Below, piece by piece: positions 9,500-18,394 of a stretch of 64,000 nucleotides of DNA (positions are counted from its first letter, which is position 1; the number at the start of each line of letters is the position of its first letter). The stretch is from assembly GCF_014656095.1 (NCBI RefSeq), contig NZ_BNBT01000001.1:89996-153995 (forward strand). Reading direction: 5' to 3'. The notes under the pieces were generated by a model. That model saw nothing but the letters and a program-made list of their open reading frames with translations. It had not been told where the DNA came from and searched no databases. Origin of the DNA: Streptomyces longispororuber. GTDB taxonomy: Bacteria; Actinomycetota; Actinomycetes; Streptomycetales; Streptomycetaceae. The position numbers and the translations under genes were made by a program.

Positions 9500-11098
9500 A
9501 TGACGAATCACAGCGAACCAGCCGACGCGATCGACGAGACCGTCGTCACGCTCCGCACGCCCGCCGAACTCGCCGACGCCCTGCCGTACTTGCTCGGCTT
9601 CCAGCCCGAGAACAGTGTCGTCCTCATCGCACTGCACGGCCCCCGGGGCCGCTTCGGCGGACGGGTGCGCCTCGGCATCCCCGACCGACCGGAGGACTGG
9701 CCGTGCGTCGCCGAGCAACTCGCCCAGTGCCTGGTGAACGGCTCCCAAAGGCGTGAGGCCCGGCCTGAGGGCGTCGTCGCCTTCCTCTGTCAGGAGCCGG
9801 AAGTGTTCGCGGGGGACACTTCCGGCAGGCAGGTCATGGAGCGCCTCAGGCCGCTTGCCCAGGCCCTCCGTACCCAATGCGGCGGCCTCGACGTCCCCGT
9901 GCTCGAGGTCGTCTGCGTCTCGGACGGCCGCTTCTGGACGTACTGCTGCCCGGACCAGCGATGCTGCCCGCCGGAAGGCACCCCGCTCCTCCCCGCGGGT
10001 ACGTCCGTCCTGGCGGCCGCCACCGTCTACGCGGGCTTCCAGGTAGGCCCGTCGCAGGGGCGGATCAGGGCCCGGCTCACGCCGTGGCGGACCGGCGCCG
10101 CGAGCGATCAGGAGCGCGCCTTGCACGACGCGGCCTGCGCGCTCGTGCCCCGCATCCTCGACGACGGTGGACATGCCGAAGTCGCCGAGGAGACCATCGG
10201 CTTGGCTCGCCACGTCATGGAGCGCCTCGCCGCCGCGCCCCCCATCCCCGACACCCTGGAAGCCGATGTCTACGACGACGAACTGATCGGTCACGACGAG
10301 GCCGCCGCGCTGATCCTCGGCCTCCAGGACCGCACGACGCGCGACCGGGCGGCGGAGTGGATGGAGGGCGACGAGGCGGCTCCGGCGCTCCGGCTCTGGC
10401 GCACCCTGGCCCGGCGCTGTGTGGGGGAGTACCGTCAGCACGCCGCCGCGCCCCTGACCCTCGCCGGTTGGGTGGCCTGGTCACTCGGCGACCTCGCGGA
10501 GGGCCAGGAGGCGCTGACCATGGCGTTGATCTCCGATCCGCAGTACGCCTTCGCCCTGCTGCTGCACCCTGCGTGCAGCGCGGACGAGGACCCCGAACCG
10601 ATCCGCCGCATCTTGCGGAACGAGCGCTCCCAGCGGGACGGTGCGGCCGCGCAAGGCCACCCGCTCAACCGCGCGGACTGCCGGAAGGCGGCCGGGCAAG
10701 GCCACCAGCTCGACCACACGGGCTCCCAGAATGCAGCCGAAATCAAGCGGGAGACGGCCGAGCGCCCAACGGAGGCGGCAGGGGCTCGGCAGGAGACCGC
10801 TGAAGCCCATAAGGAAGCCGCTGCGGTACAGGAAGAGCTCGCCGAGGTGCCGAGGGCCGCCACGATCAAGGATCCCACCGGTTCGCCGGAAGGCACCTCG
10901 CCCGCAGGTGCGCCGAAGCCCCAGGAGGACGCGGACGACCTGGACCACGCGGGGGCCGGCGTCGGCGTCAGGGCGACACCGCGTGGCCGCCGCTCTCCTC
11001 GCGTCTCCGGGCCGGGCTCACGCGGCGTCGGCGGTGCGGGCACGGGACCGCGGAACCGACGGGACACGATTCGCCGCGGCCCGAGGGGCGACCGGTGA
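9500..11098 (+). CDS. DUF4192 domain protein with a long disordered tail
   Basis: This 532-residue protein starts MTNHSEPADAIDETVVTL. The family hallmark LADALPYLLGFQPENSVVLIAL appears by residue ~45. DUF4192 covers roughly residues 15-370 and ends in TLAGWVAWSLGDLAEGQEALTMAL and DPQYAFALLL. The last ~160 residues are Ala/Glu/Lys/Gly-rich low-complexity sequence (for example AERPTEAAGARQETAEAHKEAA), probably coiled or disordered. The family is widespread in actinobacteria and has no known function. The gene is divergent from recQ across a 133-base intergenic region. Confidence 0.85.
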   Translation: MTNHSEPADAIDETVVTLRTPAELADALPYLLGFQPENSVVLIALHGPRGRFGGRVRLGIPDRPEDWPCVAEQLAQCLVNGSQRREARPEGVVAFLCQEPEVFAGDTSGRQVMERLRPLAQALRTQCGGLDVPVLEVVCVSDGRFWTYCCPDQRCCPPEGTPLLPAGTSVLAAATVYAGFQVGPSQGRIRARLTPWRTGAASDQERALHDAACALVPRILDDGGHAEVAEETIGLARHVMERLAAAPPIPDTLEADVYDDELIGHDEAAALILGLQDRTTRDRAAEWMEGDEAAPALRLWRTLARRCVGEYRQHAAAPLTLAGWVAWSLGDLAEGQEALTMALISDPQYAFALLLHPACSADEDPEPIRRILRNERSQRDGAAAQGHPLNRADCRKAAGQGHQLDHTGSQNAAEIKRETAERPTEAAGARQETAEAHKEAAAVQEELAEVPRAATIKDPTGSPEGTSPAGAPKPQEDADDLDHAGAGVGVRATPRGRRSPRVSGPGSRGVGGAGTGPRNRRDTIRRGPRGDR

Positions 11099-11371
11099 CC
11101 AGGGCAGTGGCCGAGACGGTGACCAGGACGGTGAGGAGCAGAGGGCAGGCGAGGTTCGCGCAGGCCAGGACGTCGAAGGAGCGAGCCGGATCTGCGCACA
11201 GGGTGGAAGCGGGTACGGTGACGCGCCACCGGCTGAGCGGCTTCCTGGAGCGCGTGCGTGACCTGGGACGGTCCCAGACCGTTCACCTGAGTGGCGGTAC
11301 CCGCGTCCGGCTCGTGCCGCTGCTCCGCGACCGAGTCTCCGTAGCGCAGAGAACGCAGAAGTGGCTACCCC

Positions 11372-13474
11372 ATGCCCGTTCCCGGCTCGTCTCCTGTCTC
11401 TCCCCGGCCCGGCGGCAACGACGGCCCGGAGCCCCCCGGCTTCCGCGAGCTCGTCTCGGCCCCGAGGCGCCCGTCCACCGGTCGGCCACCCGCCCCGGGA
11501 GCGCGCCGCCCCGCCGCGCTGCCACCCGCGCACGCCTTGCTCGTCTGTGTCGCCCTTCCCGCGCTCGCGATCTCCACGGAGCACGGCCAGTTGAACGGCC
11601 AGGGGCTGGAAGGGTTCTATCGGTCCGGTCGCCGGTTGCTGTCCCGCTGCCAGGTGCGTGTGGCCGGCCGCGAGCCGGTCGCCGTGCAGGCCCGGATGCT
11701 GTCGGCGGACAGCGCCCGCTTCGTGGCGACGCTCCTTCCCGCGGCGGATGGAGGGCCGGACCCGGACGTCCTGGTGGAGCGCACACGGCACGCCGACGGC
11801 ACCGAGCGGATCACACTCCACAGCGCGGCCAGCCGTCCTCTGAGGCTGCCCGTCGAGGTGGCGCTGGGCACCGACCTCGCCGAGCTCGGTGCGGTCGCCT
11901 CCGGCCGCGCCGGCCCCGAGCTGCCTGCCAGCGTGCACGACTCGGGCATGCGCTGGTCCTCCGGAGAAGGAGGCCACTGTGTGGTCACGGCCGTGCCGGC
12001 GCCCAAGGACGCGCTCGCTTCCGCGGGGCTGCTGCGCTGGGAGGTGCACCTGCCGCCGGGAGGCAGCCAGAGCGTCGAGCTGAGGGTCCGCCCTCATGGT
12101 GCCGGTCCTCTCAGAGCGGTCGGGCACGGCGTCACCAGCCCGTTGTCCTCGGCCCAGGCGACCGGCGACGACCCGGCGGTGCAGCGCTTGCTGGACACCT
12201 CGGTGGCCGACCTGCGGGCGTTGCTGCTGCGCGCCCCGGCCCACCCCGCCGATCTCTACGTAGCCGCTGGAGCGCCCTGGCGCTGCGGTCTCGCACCCGT
12301 CGAGGCCCTCGCGGCCGCGCGGATGGTCCTGCCACTCGGCACCCGGCTCGCGGAGAGCACGCTCCGGGCACTCGCCCGCGACCAGCTCACGGGCCCCGGC
12401 CTCCGGGCAGGCATGATCCCCGGACCCATGCGGGACACCGGCCCCCACCTGCCGCCCGTGTGCACAGGGATCGAGGCCACGCTCCTGTTCCCCGCCCTCC
12501 TCGCCGAGGCATGGCGGTGGGGCATGGCGGGCGCCGACGTGGCGGAGCTGCTACCCCCGGCGGAGCAGTGCCTGCGCTGGCTCCTCGCCGTGGCCCCGGA
12601 CGGGACCTTCGTACGGGATACCCAACCGGACGCCCCGTCGGCCGGTCCGGCCCGCTGCGAGACACAGGCGCACGCACACCGTGCCGCGCTCCTGGGCGCC
12701 GAGCTGCTCGACGCCCATGGGCGAGCAGGTGGCGTGGAGCTGCGGCGCTGGGCCGAGCGGATGCGCACGCGATTCAGGGAGGAGTTCTGGGTGGCGGACC
12801 GGAGCGGCGGCAGACCCGCTGCGGCGCTCCAGGCCGACGGACAACCGTTGCCGCACCTCACCGGGGGCGCGGCCCACCTCCTCGACACGGGCCTCATCGG
12901 GGGCGGTGAGCTCGCGCCCGGACTGCTCGACAAGGTGCAGACCGAACAGGTGGCCAGACTGCTGGGCATGCCCGCCATGGACTCCGGCTGGGGCCTGCGC
13001 AGCCTGGGGGCGAAGGAGGAGGCGTACAACCCCTTCGGACACCGCGGGGGAGCGGTGCGCGTCCATGAGACGGCCACGGCCGTCGCGGGTCTGGCGGCGG
13101 CGGGCTACGAGAAGGAAGCCGGTTCGCTGCTGCGCGGCGTGCTGGACGCGGCCGCCGCCTTCGAGTACCGGCTGCCGGAGATGTACGGCGGTGAGCAGCG
13201 GGCGGCCGGCGGTGCACCACTCCCGCACCCGGCGGCCTGCCGCCCCGCAGCCGTCAGCGCGGCCGCTGGAGCACAGCTCCTGACGGTGCTGGCCGGGATC
13301 CGCCCGGACGCACCGGCAGGCACGGTGACGTTGCGGCCGGTCCGCGGCGCGCCCCTGGGAGAGATCGGTCTGACGGGTCTGCGCGTGGCGGGTGCCCCGT
13401 TCTCCGTGCGCGTCAGCAGGCTCGGCCTCGCCATGGTCGAGGAGGCAGCCGACGGGCTGCAGTTGGGGGTCTGA
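11372..13474 (+). CDS. Glycogen debranching N-terminal domain / amylo-alpha-1,6-glucosidase-like protein
   Basis: This 700-residue protein has a disordered Pro/Arg-rich start (about 50 residues). A beta-rich domain of the glycogen-debranching N-terminal type follows, recognisable by STEHGQLNGQGLEGFYRSGRRLLSR and VEVALGTDLAEL. From residue ~260 there is an (alpha/alpha)6-barrel-like region with LYVAAGAPWRCGLAPVEAL, GMIPGPMRDTGPHLPPVCTG and MDSGWGLRSLGAKEEAYNPFGHRGGAVRVHE. This architecture is shared with amylo-alpha-1,6-glucosidases that debranch glycogen or similar glucans. Whether the acid/base residues are complete cannot be judged by eye. It sits alone between DUF4192 and NUDIX genes. Confidence 0.85.
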   Translation: MPVPGSSPVSPRPGGNDGPEPPGFRELVSAPRRPSTGRPPAPGARRPAALPPAHALLVCVALPALAISTEHGQLNGQGLEGFYRSGRRLLSRCQVRVAGREPVAVQARMLSADSARFVATLLPAADGGPDPDVLVERTRHADGTERITLHSAASRPLRLPVEVALGTDLAELGAVASGRAGPELPASVHDSGMRWSSGEGGHCVVTAVPAPKDALASAGLLRWEVHLPPGGSQSVELRVRPHGAGPLRAVGHGVTSPLSSAQATGDDPAVQRLLDTSVADLRALLLRAPAHPADLYVAAGAPWRCGLAPVEALAAARMVLPLGTRLAESTLRALARDQLTGPGLRAGMIPGPMRDTGPHLPPVCTGIEATLLFPALLAEAWRWGMAGADVAELLPPAEQCLRWLLAVAPDGTFVRDTQPDAPSAGPARCETQAHAHRAALLGAELLDAHGRAGGVELRRWAERMRTRFREEFWVADRSGGRPAAALQADGQPLPHLTGGAAHLLDTGLIGGGELAPGLLDKVQTEQVARLLGMPAMDSGWGLRSLGAKEEAYNPFGHRGGAVRVHETATAVAGLAAAGYEKEAGSLLRGVLDAAAAFEYRLPEMYGGEQRAAGGAPLPHPAACRPAAVSAAAGAQLLTVLAGIRPDAPAGTVTLRPVRGAPLGEIGLTGLRVAGAPFSVRVSRLGLAMVEEAADGLQLGV

Positions 13475-13565
13475 TGCCGTTGAGCGGCACTGCCATGAAT
13501 GTGACATGCCGGACAGAGGGTTCCCGGGAAGCGGGGCCGGAAGCAGACGGCACAGGAGGTGTTTA

Positions 13566-13580
13566 TCGTCAGGCAGACGA
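13566..13580. promoter_or_regulatory. Short inverted repeat upstream of the NUDIX/winged-helix gene
   Basis: TCGTCAGGCAGACGA is an inverted repeat with 5-bp perfect arms ending 13 bases before the ATG at 13594. NrtR-type NUDIX regulators bind operators near their own genes, so autoregulation is conceivable. The site also overlaps the position expected for the ribosome-binding site. Confidence 0.35.
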
Positions 13581-13593
13581 CTATGATCGCGGC

Positions 13594-14355
13594 ATGTCGC
13601 CCTACGACCCGTCGGCCTTCCCGCCCTTCGCTGTCACCGTCGATCTGGTCGTGCTCACCGTGCGCCGCCACGCCCTGTGCGCACTGGCCGTGCGCCGTGG
13701 TGAGCCGCCGTTTCAGGGGCGTTGGGCACTGCCCGGAGGCTTCGTACGGGCGGACGAGGACCTCTCGGCAGCCGCGGCGCGTGAGCTGGTGGAGGAGACG
13801 GGGCTCTGCGCGCACGACCCGGACAGCCCGGTTCAGGCCAACGGCGCGCACCTGGAGCAACTGGCGACGTACGGCGATCCCAAGCGCGATCCACGGATGC
13901 GCGTGGTCAGTGTCGCGCACCTGGCCCTCGCGCCGGACCTGCCCGCGCCCCGCCCGGGAGGCGACGCCCACAGCGCACGCTGGGCCCCTGTCGAGGCCCT
14001 GCTCCACCAAGGCGGGTACGGCCGTGAAGGAGAGCAGGCCGCGCCGCTGGCGTTCGACCATGCGCAGATCCTCGCGGACGGGGTGGAGCGGGCCCGCTCG
14101 AAGATTGAGTACTCCTCGCTGGCCACGGCTTTCTGTCCGCCGGAGTTCACCGTGGGGGAGCTGCGGCGCGTGTACGAGGCCGTGTGGGGTGTCGCACTCG
14201 ACCCGCGCAACTTCCACCGCAAGGTGACGGGCACCCCCGGGTTCCTCGTGCCCACGGGGGGAACGACCACCCGCCAGGGCGGGCGCCCGGCGCAGCTCTT
14301 CCGGGCGGGAGGCGCGACGCTCCTCAACCCTCCGATGCTGCGACCCGACGCCTGA
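13594..14355 (+). CDS. NUDIX hydrolase with C-terminal winged helix (NrtR-like)
   Basis: This 253-residue protein has an N-terminal NUDIX domain with the box GGFVRADEDLSAAAARELVEETGL (GX5EX7REUXEEXGU pattern). A C-terminal winged helix follows, visible as EYSSLATAFCPPEFTVGELRRVYEAVWG and DPRNFHRKVTGTPGFL. This is the architecture of NrtR, a transcriptional regulator of NAD metabolism that senses ADP-ribose, but relatives can be ADP-ribose pyrophosphatases. Because the NUDIX box is intact, both catalysis and sensing are possible. No NAD genes are adjacent; an ADP-ribosylglycohydrolase lies 12 kb away. Confidence 0.87.
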   Translation: MSPYDPSAFPPFAVTVDLVVLTVRRHALCALAVRRGEPPFQGRWALPGGFVRADEDLSAAAARELVEETGLCAHDPDSPVQANGAHLEQLATYGDPKRDPRMRVVSVAHLALAPDLPAPRPGGDAHSARWAPVEALLHQGGYGREGEQAAPLAFDHAQILADGVERARSKIEYSSLATAFCPPEFTVGELRRVYEAVWGVALDPRNFHRKVTGTPGFLVPTGGTTTRQGGRPAQLFRAGGATLLNPPMLRPDA

Positions 14356-14389
14356 GCGTGCGCTGACCGACGCCTGATCGTGCGCTGAT
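14346..14389. repeat. 22-bp tandem duplication spanning the NUDIX stop codon
   Basis: Two 22-base units (14346-14367 and 14368-14389) differ at only two positions. The first includes the TGA stop, so the second copy repeats the last codons and stop in the 3' flank. It looks like a recent slippage duplication without coding effect. Confidence 0.8.
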
Positions 14390-14599
14390 GGCCTTGCGCG
14401 GTCCTGGCGGCTGAGCCGTCGCGAACGCTGTCGTGCTCACTTTTAAGACCCGTGCTTGACACCCGCGAGGCACGCCCTCAGCGAAAAGCCGGATATGTCG
14501 CGTTATCTTGCTGCGGTACCCACGGGGTTCGTCCGTCACCGAGCCGGAGGACGTGCGTGCCCTGGCCGCCGCGCGGTCGCACATCCTGCGAGAGAAGCG

Positions 14600-16651
14600 A
14601 TGATCCAGGCCATCGGACTGACGAGCAGCCCCCGCAAGGACCTTCCGCCCGCCCTCGACAACGTTTCCTTCGAAGCGCGACCGGGCTGTGTCACCGCACT
14701 CCTCGGCACCCACGGCGCAGGGAAGACGACAACCGTCAGACTGATGCTGGAGCTCCAACCGGGGCGTGGCATCACGTACTTCAGGGGCAGGCCGCTGCAC
14801 CGCATCGCACACCCCTCCCGCGAAGTGGGTGTGTTGCTCGGCGACGTCCCCGGCCACCCGGCACGCACAGTGCGCGGGCACCTGCGCATGCTTTGCGCCG
14901 CGGTGGGTGTGCCGGCCTCCCGCGCCGATGACGTGCTCGAGGCGGTCGGGCTCGTCAGTCTGCGCGACCAGCGTCTTGGCACCCTCTCGCGCGGCATGGA
15001 CCGCCGTCTGGGCCTGGCGTGCGCGCTCCTCGCCGATCCGCACGCCCTCGTCCTGGACGGACCCACCGTCGGACTCTCCACCCGGGAGGGGCGCTGGCTG
15101 CAGGGCGCCCTGCGAGTACATGCCACCCGGGGCGGCACTGTCCTGTTCACCACGGACGATCCCAAGGAGGCCGCGCGGGCCGCTGACAGGGTTGTCACGC
15201 TGGACGCGGGGCGGCTTGTCGCCGACCAGGAAGCGGTGGAATTCGCCCGCACCCGGCTCAGGCCCCGCGTCGCCGTGCGCAGCCCGCACGCCGCGCGCCT
15301 CGCTGCCCTGCTGGCCAAGGAGGCGCGCTCCCGCCGCCGAGCCGTCGAAGTGGTGCGAGAAGGAGGCAGCCGGCTGTCGGTGTACGGAAGTACCTGTGGG
15401 GAGGTGGGGGAGACCGCGTTCCGGCACGGCATCCTCGTTCATCAACTCGCCGACGAGATCGGGGACGCCGGGCCTTCAGCGGACGCCGATGGTCCCTCGC
15501 TGTTGTCTGATGGGCCTCCTAGGGACACCGGGGCATCGCGAGCCGAGGCGCGACAGCCGGTGCCGGCGGTGCCGGGGCCGGAGGCCGAGGGCGTTGACGA
15601 CGTAGGGAACGGGCCGGTGAGCCTCCCGTCCGCCGATGCCAAGGCAGACCAGGAAGGGGCGGAACCCGTGGCACCTGTAGCGGTTGCCGAGGGCGCGCAT
15701 CAGCAGTCCGAGTCCCCCGACGCATCGCCCGAGCCCAGCGCCGCGCTCGAGGAATCACCGGACACCGACGAGGACACCCCCCGAACGCCGTCGTCATCGC
15801 TGCCGCCGTCACCCCAGCTCATGCTTTCCCTGCCTTCGCCAGCCCCGTCCCCGCTCCCTCCTCCCCTCACCACCCGAGCCGCCCCGAGCCCTCTCCGTCC
15901 GCTGCGCTACGAGCTGCACCGCGTCACCGGTGTCGGCACCGGGTACTTCACGGTGGCCGGCGTCATTGCCGTGTCCGCGGTCCTCTGCCTCTTCCTCGCT
16001 CGGACCGGGCACACACCGCAGCACTACCTGCTTGCTTCCTGGCCGGACGAGCTTCCCCTGCCGCCCGCCGCCCTGGGCGCGGGGCTGCTCGGCGCGTTCG
16101 CCTTCGGTGAGGAGTTCCGCCACCCCGCCCTCGCGGCGGACCGCGGTGCCGTGCCCCGCCGCCTGAGCTTCCTCACCGCGAAGCTCGCCGTCGCCGCCAC
16201 CACCGCGCTGCTGCTGGCCGGGCTCACCGTGGGGTGCGACGCCGTGCTGCTCCACCTGGTATACGGCGAGGAGCTCACGAGAGTTCCCGCCGACTGGCTT
16301 TCCCTGAGCGTCAGTTGGACGTGCCTGATGGTTGGCTGCGCCTGGGCCGGTGTGCTGGCCGCGGGCATCTTCCGGTCCACCACCGCCGGGCTCGCGGCAG
16401 TGCTGGCGGTGCCGATCATCGTCGTACCGGTCGTACGAAAGGCGCTGGAAGGGGCGTCGGTGCGATCGGCCGCCGGGTTCCCGGGGAGGCTGCGTCATCT
16501 CACCCTGGTGCAATGGCCGTTCGGTATCGAACGCTTCGTTGTGGGAGTGCTCAAAGTCGTGGCCCAACCCGTGGGCGGCGCACTGATGTTGTCACTGGCC
16601 ACCCTGCTCGGCGCGTACCTGCTCACGGCGGTGCGTGGGCGGGCCCGCTGA
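14600..16651 (+). CDS. ABC-transporter ATPase fused to an ABC-2-type membrane domain, with degenerate ATPase motifs
   Basis: A 683-residue fusion. Residues 1-230 are an ABC ATPase with Walker A GTHGAGKT (36-43). The signature is LSRGM rather than LSGGQ (129-133), Walker B is ALVLDGPTVGL with Gly154 where the catalytic Glu belongs, and the H-switch reads FTTDD with Asp where His is expected. A Pro/Ser/Glu-rich linker of about 150 residues follows. A membrane domain with roughly five to six helices comes last, including the ABC-2-like FGEEFRHPALAADRGAVPRRLSF. The start at 14600 puts the ATPase domain at residue 1; an upstream frame to 14456 exists. It lies directly upstream of whiH. ATP binding seems possible, but fast hydrolysis is doubtful. 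Confidence 0.85.
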   Translation: MIQAIGLTSSPRKDLPPALDNVSFEARPGCVTALLGTHGAGKTTTVRLMLELQPGRGITYFRGRPLHRIAHPSREVGVLLGDVPGHPARTVRGHLRMLCAAVGVPASRADDVLEAVGLVSLRDQRLGTLSRGMDRRLGLACALLADPHALVLDGPTVGLSTREGRWLQGALRVHATRGGTVLFTTDDPKEAARAADRVVTLDAGRLVADQEAVEFARTRLRPRVAVRSPHAARLAALLAKEARSRRRAVEVVREGGSRLSVYGSTCGEVGETAFRHGILVHQLADEIGDAGPSADADGPSLLSDGPPRDTGASRAEARQPVPAVPGPEAEGVDDVGNGPVSLPSADAKADQEGAEPVAPVAVAEGAHQQSESPDASPEPSAALEESPDTDEDTPRTPSSSLPPSPQLMLSLPSPAPSPLPPPLTTRAAPSPLRPLRYELHRVTGVGTGYFTVAGVIAVSAVLCLFLARTGHTPQHYLLASWPDELPLPPAALGAGLLGAFAFGEEFRHPALAADRGAVPRRLSFLTAKLAVAATTALLLAGLTVGCDAVLLHLVYGEELTRVPADWLSLSVSWTCLMVGCAWAGVLAAGIFRSTTAGLAAVLAVPIIVVPVVRKALEGASVRSAAGFPGRLRHLTLVQWPFGIERFVVGVLKVVAQPVGGALMLSLATLLGAYLLTAVRGRAR

Positions 16652-16762
16652 CCTCTCCCTGTCGTCGACGACGCGGATCGATGGTGGTCTTCTGTCGCTT
16701 ACGGCGGGGTTCCCTGACGGTCTTCTGGCACCTTTCGTTCCCCTGCTGAGCACAAGTCTTCG

Positions 16763-16787
16763 TAGAGCAGCCACTTCTTTCCGATAA
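16763..16787 (+). promoter_or_regulatory. Candidate WhiG-type promoter of whiH
   Basis: TCCGATAA at 16780-16787 matches seven of eight positions of the -10 element recognised by the FliA/WhiG class (GCCGATAA). TAGA at 16763-16766 could be the -35 (consensus TAAA), but the 13-base spacer is shorter than the usual 15. whiH is known to depend on sigma-WhiG in Streptomyces coelicolor, which supports the assignment. Confidence 0.55.
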
Positions 16788-16880
16788 CGCGTCAATTGCG
16801 GCGAGGTAAGCGATCACCCTTTCGTGTGCTTTTCACCAAAGACCTCAAGGGACTTGGACGCCCGGCCGACAACTGAATCC

Positions 16881-17768
16881 GTGAGTACCCTTGCGCACAC
16901 CATGATGACCGCCGCCCGTTCCGCAGACTCCGGCCTCGCCGGCCCGGGCGAACTCGACCGCTACCCCTACACCGAGGCCCACGGCGCCGACCGCGTGGTC
17001 GCGCCCGCCTGGGAGAGCGCCGACCAGGAACTGGGCCGCGTCGGCCGAAGGGCAGCCGGCAGCCGGGGCCGCGGACTGCATGGCCAACTGGTCCAACAAC
17101 TGGGCCAGATGATCGTCTCCGGGGACCTGGGCGCCGACCGGCCGCTCGTCCCGGAGGAGATCGGCCAGCGGTTCGAGGTCTCCCGCACCGTCGTCCGCGA
17201 ATCACTGCGCGTACTGGAGGCCAAGGGCCTCGTCAGCGCCAGGCCCAACGTCGGCACCCGCGTGCGTCCCGTCAGCGACTGGAACCTGCTCGACCCGGAC
17301 ATCATCGAGTGGCGGGCGTTCGGCCCGCAACGCGACGACCAGCGCCGTGAGCTCAGCGAGCTGCGCTGGACCATCGAGCCACTGGCCGCCCGGCTCGCCG
17401 CCGGGCACGGCCGGGAGGAGGTGCAGCAGCGCCTCTCCGACATGGTCGAGATCATGGGGCACGCGCTGGCACAGGGCGACTCGATCACCTTCACCCGCGC
17501 CGACGCCGAGTTCCACTCACTACTCATCCAGGTCGCGGGCAACCGCATGCTCGAGCACCTGTCCGGCATCGTCTCGGCCGCCCTGCAGGTCTCCGGGGGC
17601 CCGGTCACCGGCTGCGACCGACCCACCGAGGCCTCCCTGACGCACCACGCCCGGATCGTCGACGCCCTCTCCTCCGGCGACGGACCCGCGGCCGAGGCCG
17701 CCATGCGCCAGCTCCTGACCGTCCACCCGGAGGTGGAGCGGGTCGTGCCCGCTCCGCGCGAGCACTGA
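16881..17768 (+). CDS. whiH: Sporulation regulator WhiH, GntR/FadR family
   Basis: This 295-residue protein has an N-terminal winged helix (GLHGQLVQQLGQMIVSGDL, then EEIGQRFEVSRTVVRESLRVLEAKGLVSARPNVGTRV) at about residues 70-145. A FadR-type all-helical effector domain (FCD) follows, with DAEFHSLLIQVAGNRM and HHARIVDAL supplying the usual metal or ligand His/Asp residues. The N-terminal 70 residues are variable. WhiH is needed for sporulation septation in aerial hyphae. Its position just upstream of hrdB and the WhiG-like -10 element support the identification. GTG at 16881 was chosen from my memory of orthologues; ATGs at 16902 and 16905 are alternatives. Confidence 0.88.
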   Translation: MSTLAHTMMTAARSADSGLAGPGELDRYPYTEAHGADRVVAPAWESADQELGRVGRRAAGSRGRGLHGQLVQQLGQMIVSGDLGADRPLVPEEIGQRFEVSRTVVRESLRVLEAKGLVSARPNVGTRVRPVSDWNLLDPDIIEWRAFGPQRDDQRRELSELRWTIEPLAARLAAGHGREEVQQRLSDMVEIMGHALAQGDSITFTRADAEFHSLLIQVAGNRMLEHLSGIVSAALQVSGGPVTGCDRPTEASLTHHARIVDALSSGDGPAAEAAMRQLLTVHPEVERVVPAPREH

Positions 17769-17980
17769 CCGCGGTCCCGCGTCGCCACCGCAGCCGTGCG
17801 CGCCGCGCAGCATCGTTTCGCTGCTCCCCCTCCCGCTGACCGCTCCCGTGTCGCCGGACTCCCGGGGCCTTCCAGGTGCCGAGGGCTCGGCGACACGGGC
17901 GTAACGGCTCGAACCCGCGCGGAGGTGCACCCTGCCGGGGAGTACGCGCCTCCGGCGCCCGCCTAGACGCGCGTACCAGG

Positions 17981-18063
17981 CTCAAGAACGCGTACCGACT
18001 CAAGAACGCGTACGCAAGTGCGCGTCCCTACTCAAGAACACGTATCTACTCAAGAACGCGAGA
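17981..18063. repeat. Four copies of a CTCAAGAACRCGTA-type repeat
   Basis: CTCAAGAAC begins at 17981, 17999, 18031 and 18049. Spacing is 18, 32 and 18 bases, so there are two pairs of 18-bp tandem units. Each is followed by CGCG or CACG. The cluster lies in the hrdB leader region, about 450 bases before the start codon. Confidence 0.8.
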
Positions 18064-18366
18064 GCGCGTGCCCCGCCCGTGAAGGGGTAGCCGGTCTGCA
18101 GGGACGGTCATACGGCCGAGTAGTTGACAGTTGAAACTTCGCTGGCCGCGAGGGTGCGCTCCGGCGTTCGCCGCGGAGGTTGGGCGGCCCTTCTCTGTAC
18201 GTATGACCGGTCTTAGACCCATGAGCGGTCGACCTTCCCGCGGCAGTGGTCGTTTCTGACCGGATCTAGACGTTTTTCAGCCCCTATGGGGTGTGACTCG
18301 GGCCACGTAGATTGGGCGTAACGCTCCTAGAGGCAGCGCGATGACCTAAGAGGTGATAGCCGAGGA

Positions 18367-18394
18367 GGGAATACAGACGTCGTGCCAGACGCTG
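18367..18394 (+). promoter_or_regulatory. Sigma-R-like promoter motif upstream of hrdB
   Basis: GGGAAT at 18367-18372 followed after 18 bases by GCTG (18391-18394) resembles the sigma-R pattern GGAAT-N18-GTT, with one mismatch in the -10. hrdB is known to have a sigma-R-dependent second promoter in Streptomyces coelicolor, so this is a reasonable candidate about 120 bases before the start. Confidence 0.4.

Noticed and set aside
14456-14461. TTGACA -35 element upstream of the ABC fusion gene
   Set aside because: No acceptable -10 lies 16-19 bases downstream, so it is probably chance.
14600-16651. Pseudogene status for the degenerate ABC fusion
   Set aside because: The frame is intact over 683 residues, Walker A and membrane segments are sound, and I recall similar sequences at this locus in other streptomycetes.
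17981-18063. CRISPR-like array
   Set aside because: Only four short units with irregular 18 and 32 base spacing, no unique spacers of constant size and no cas genes.
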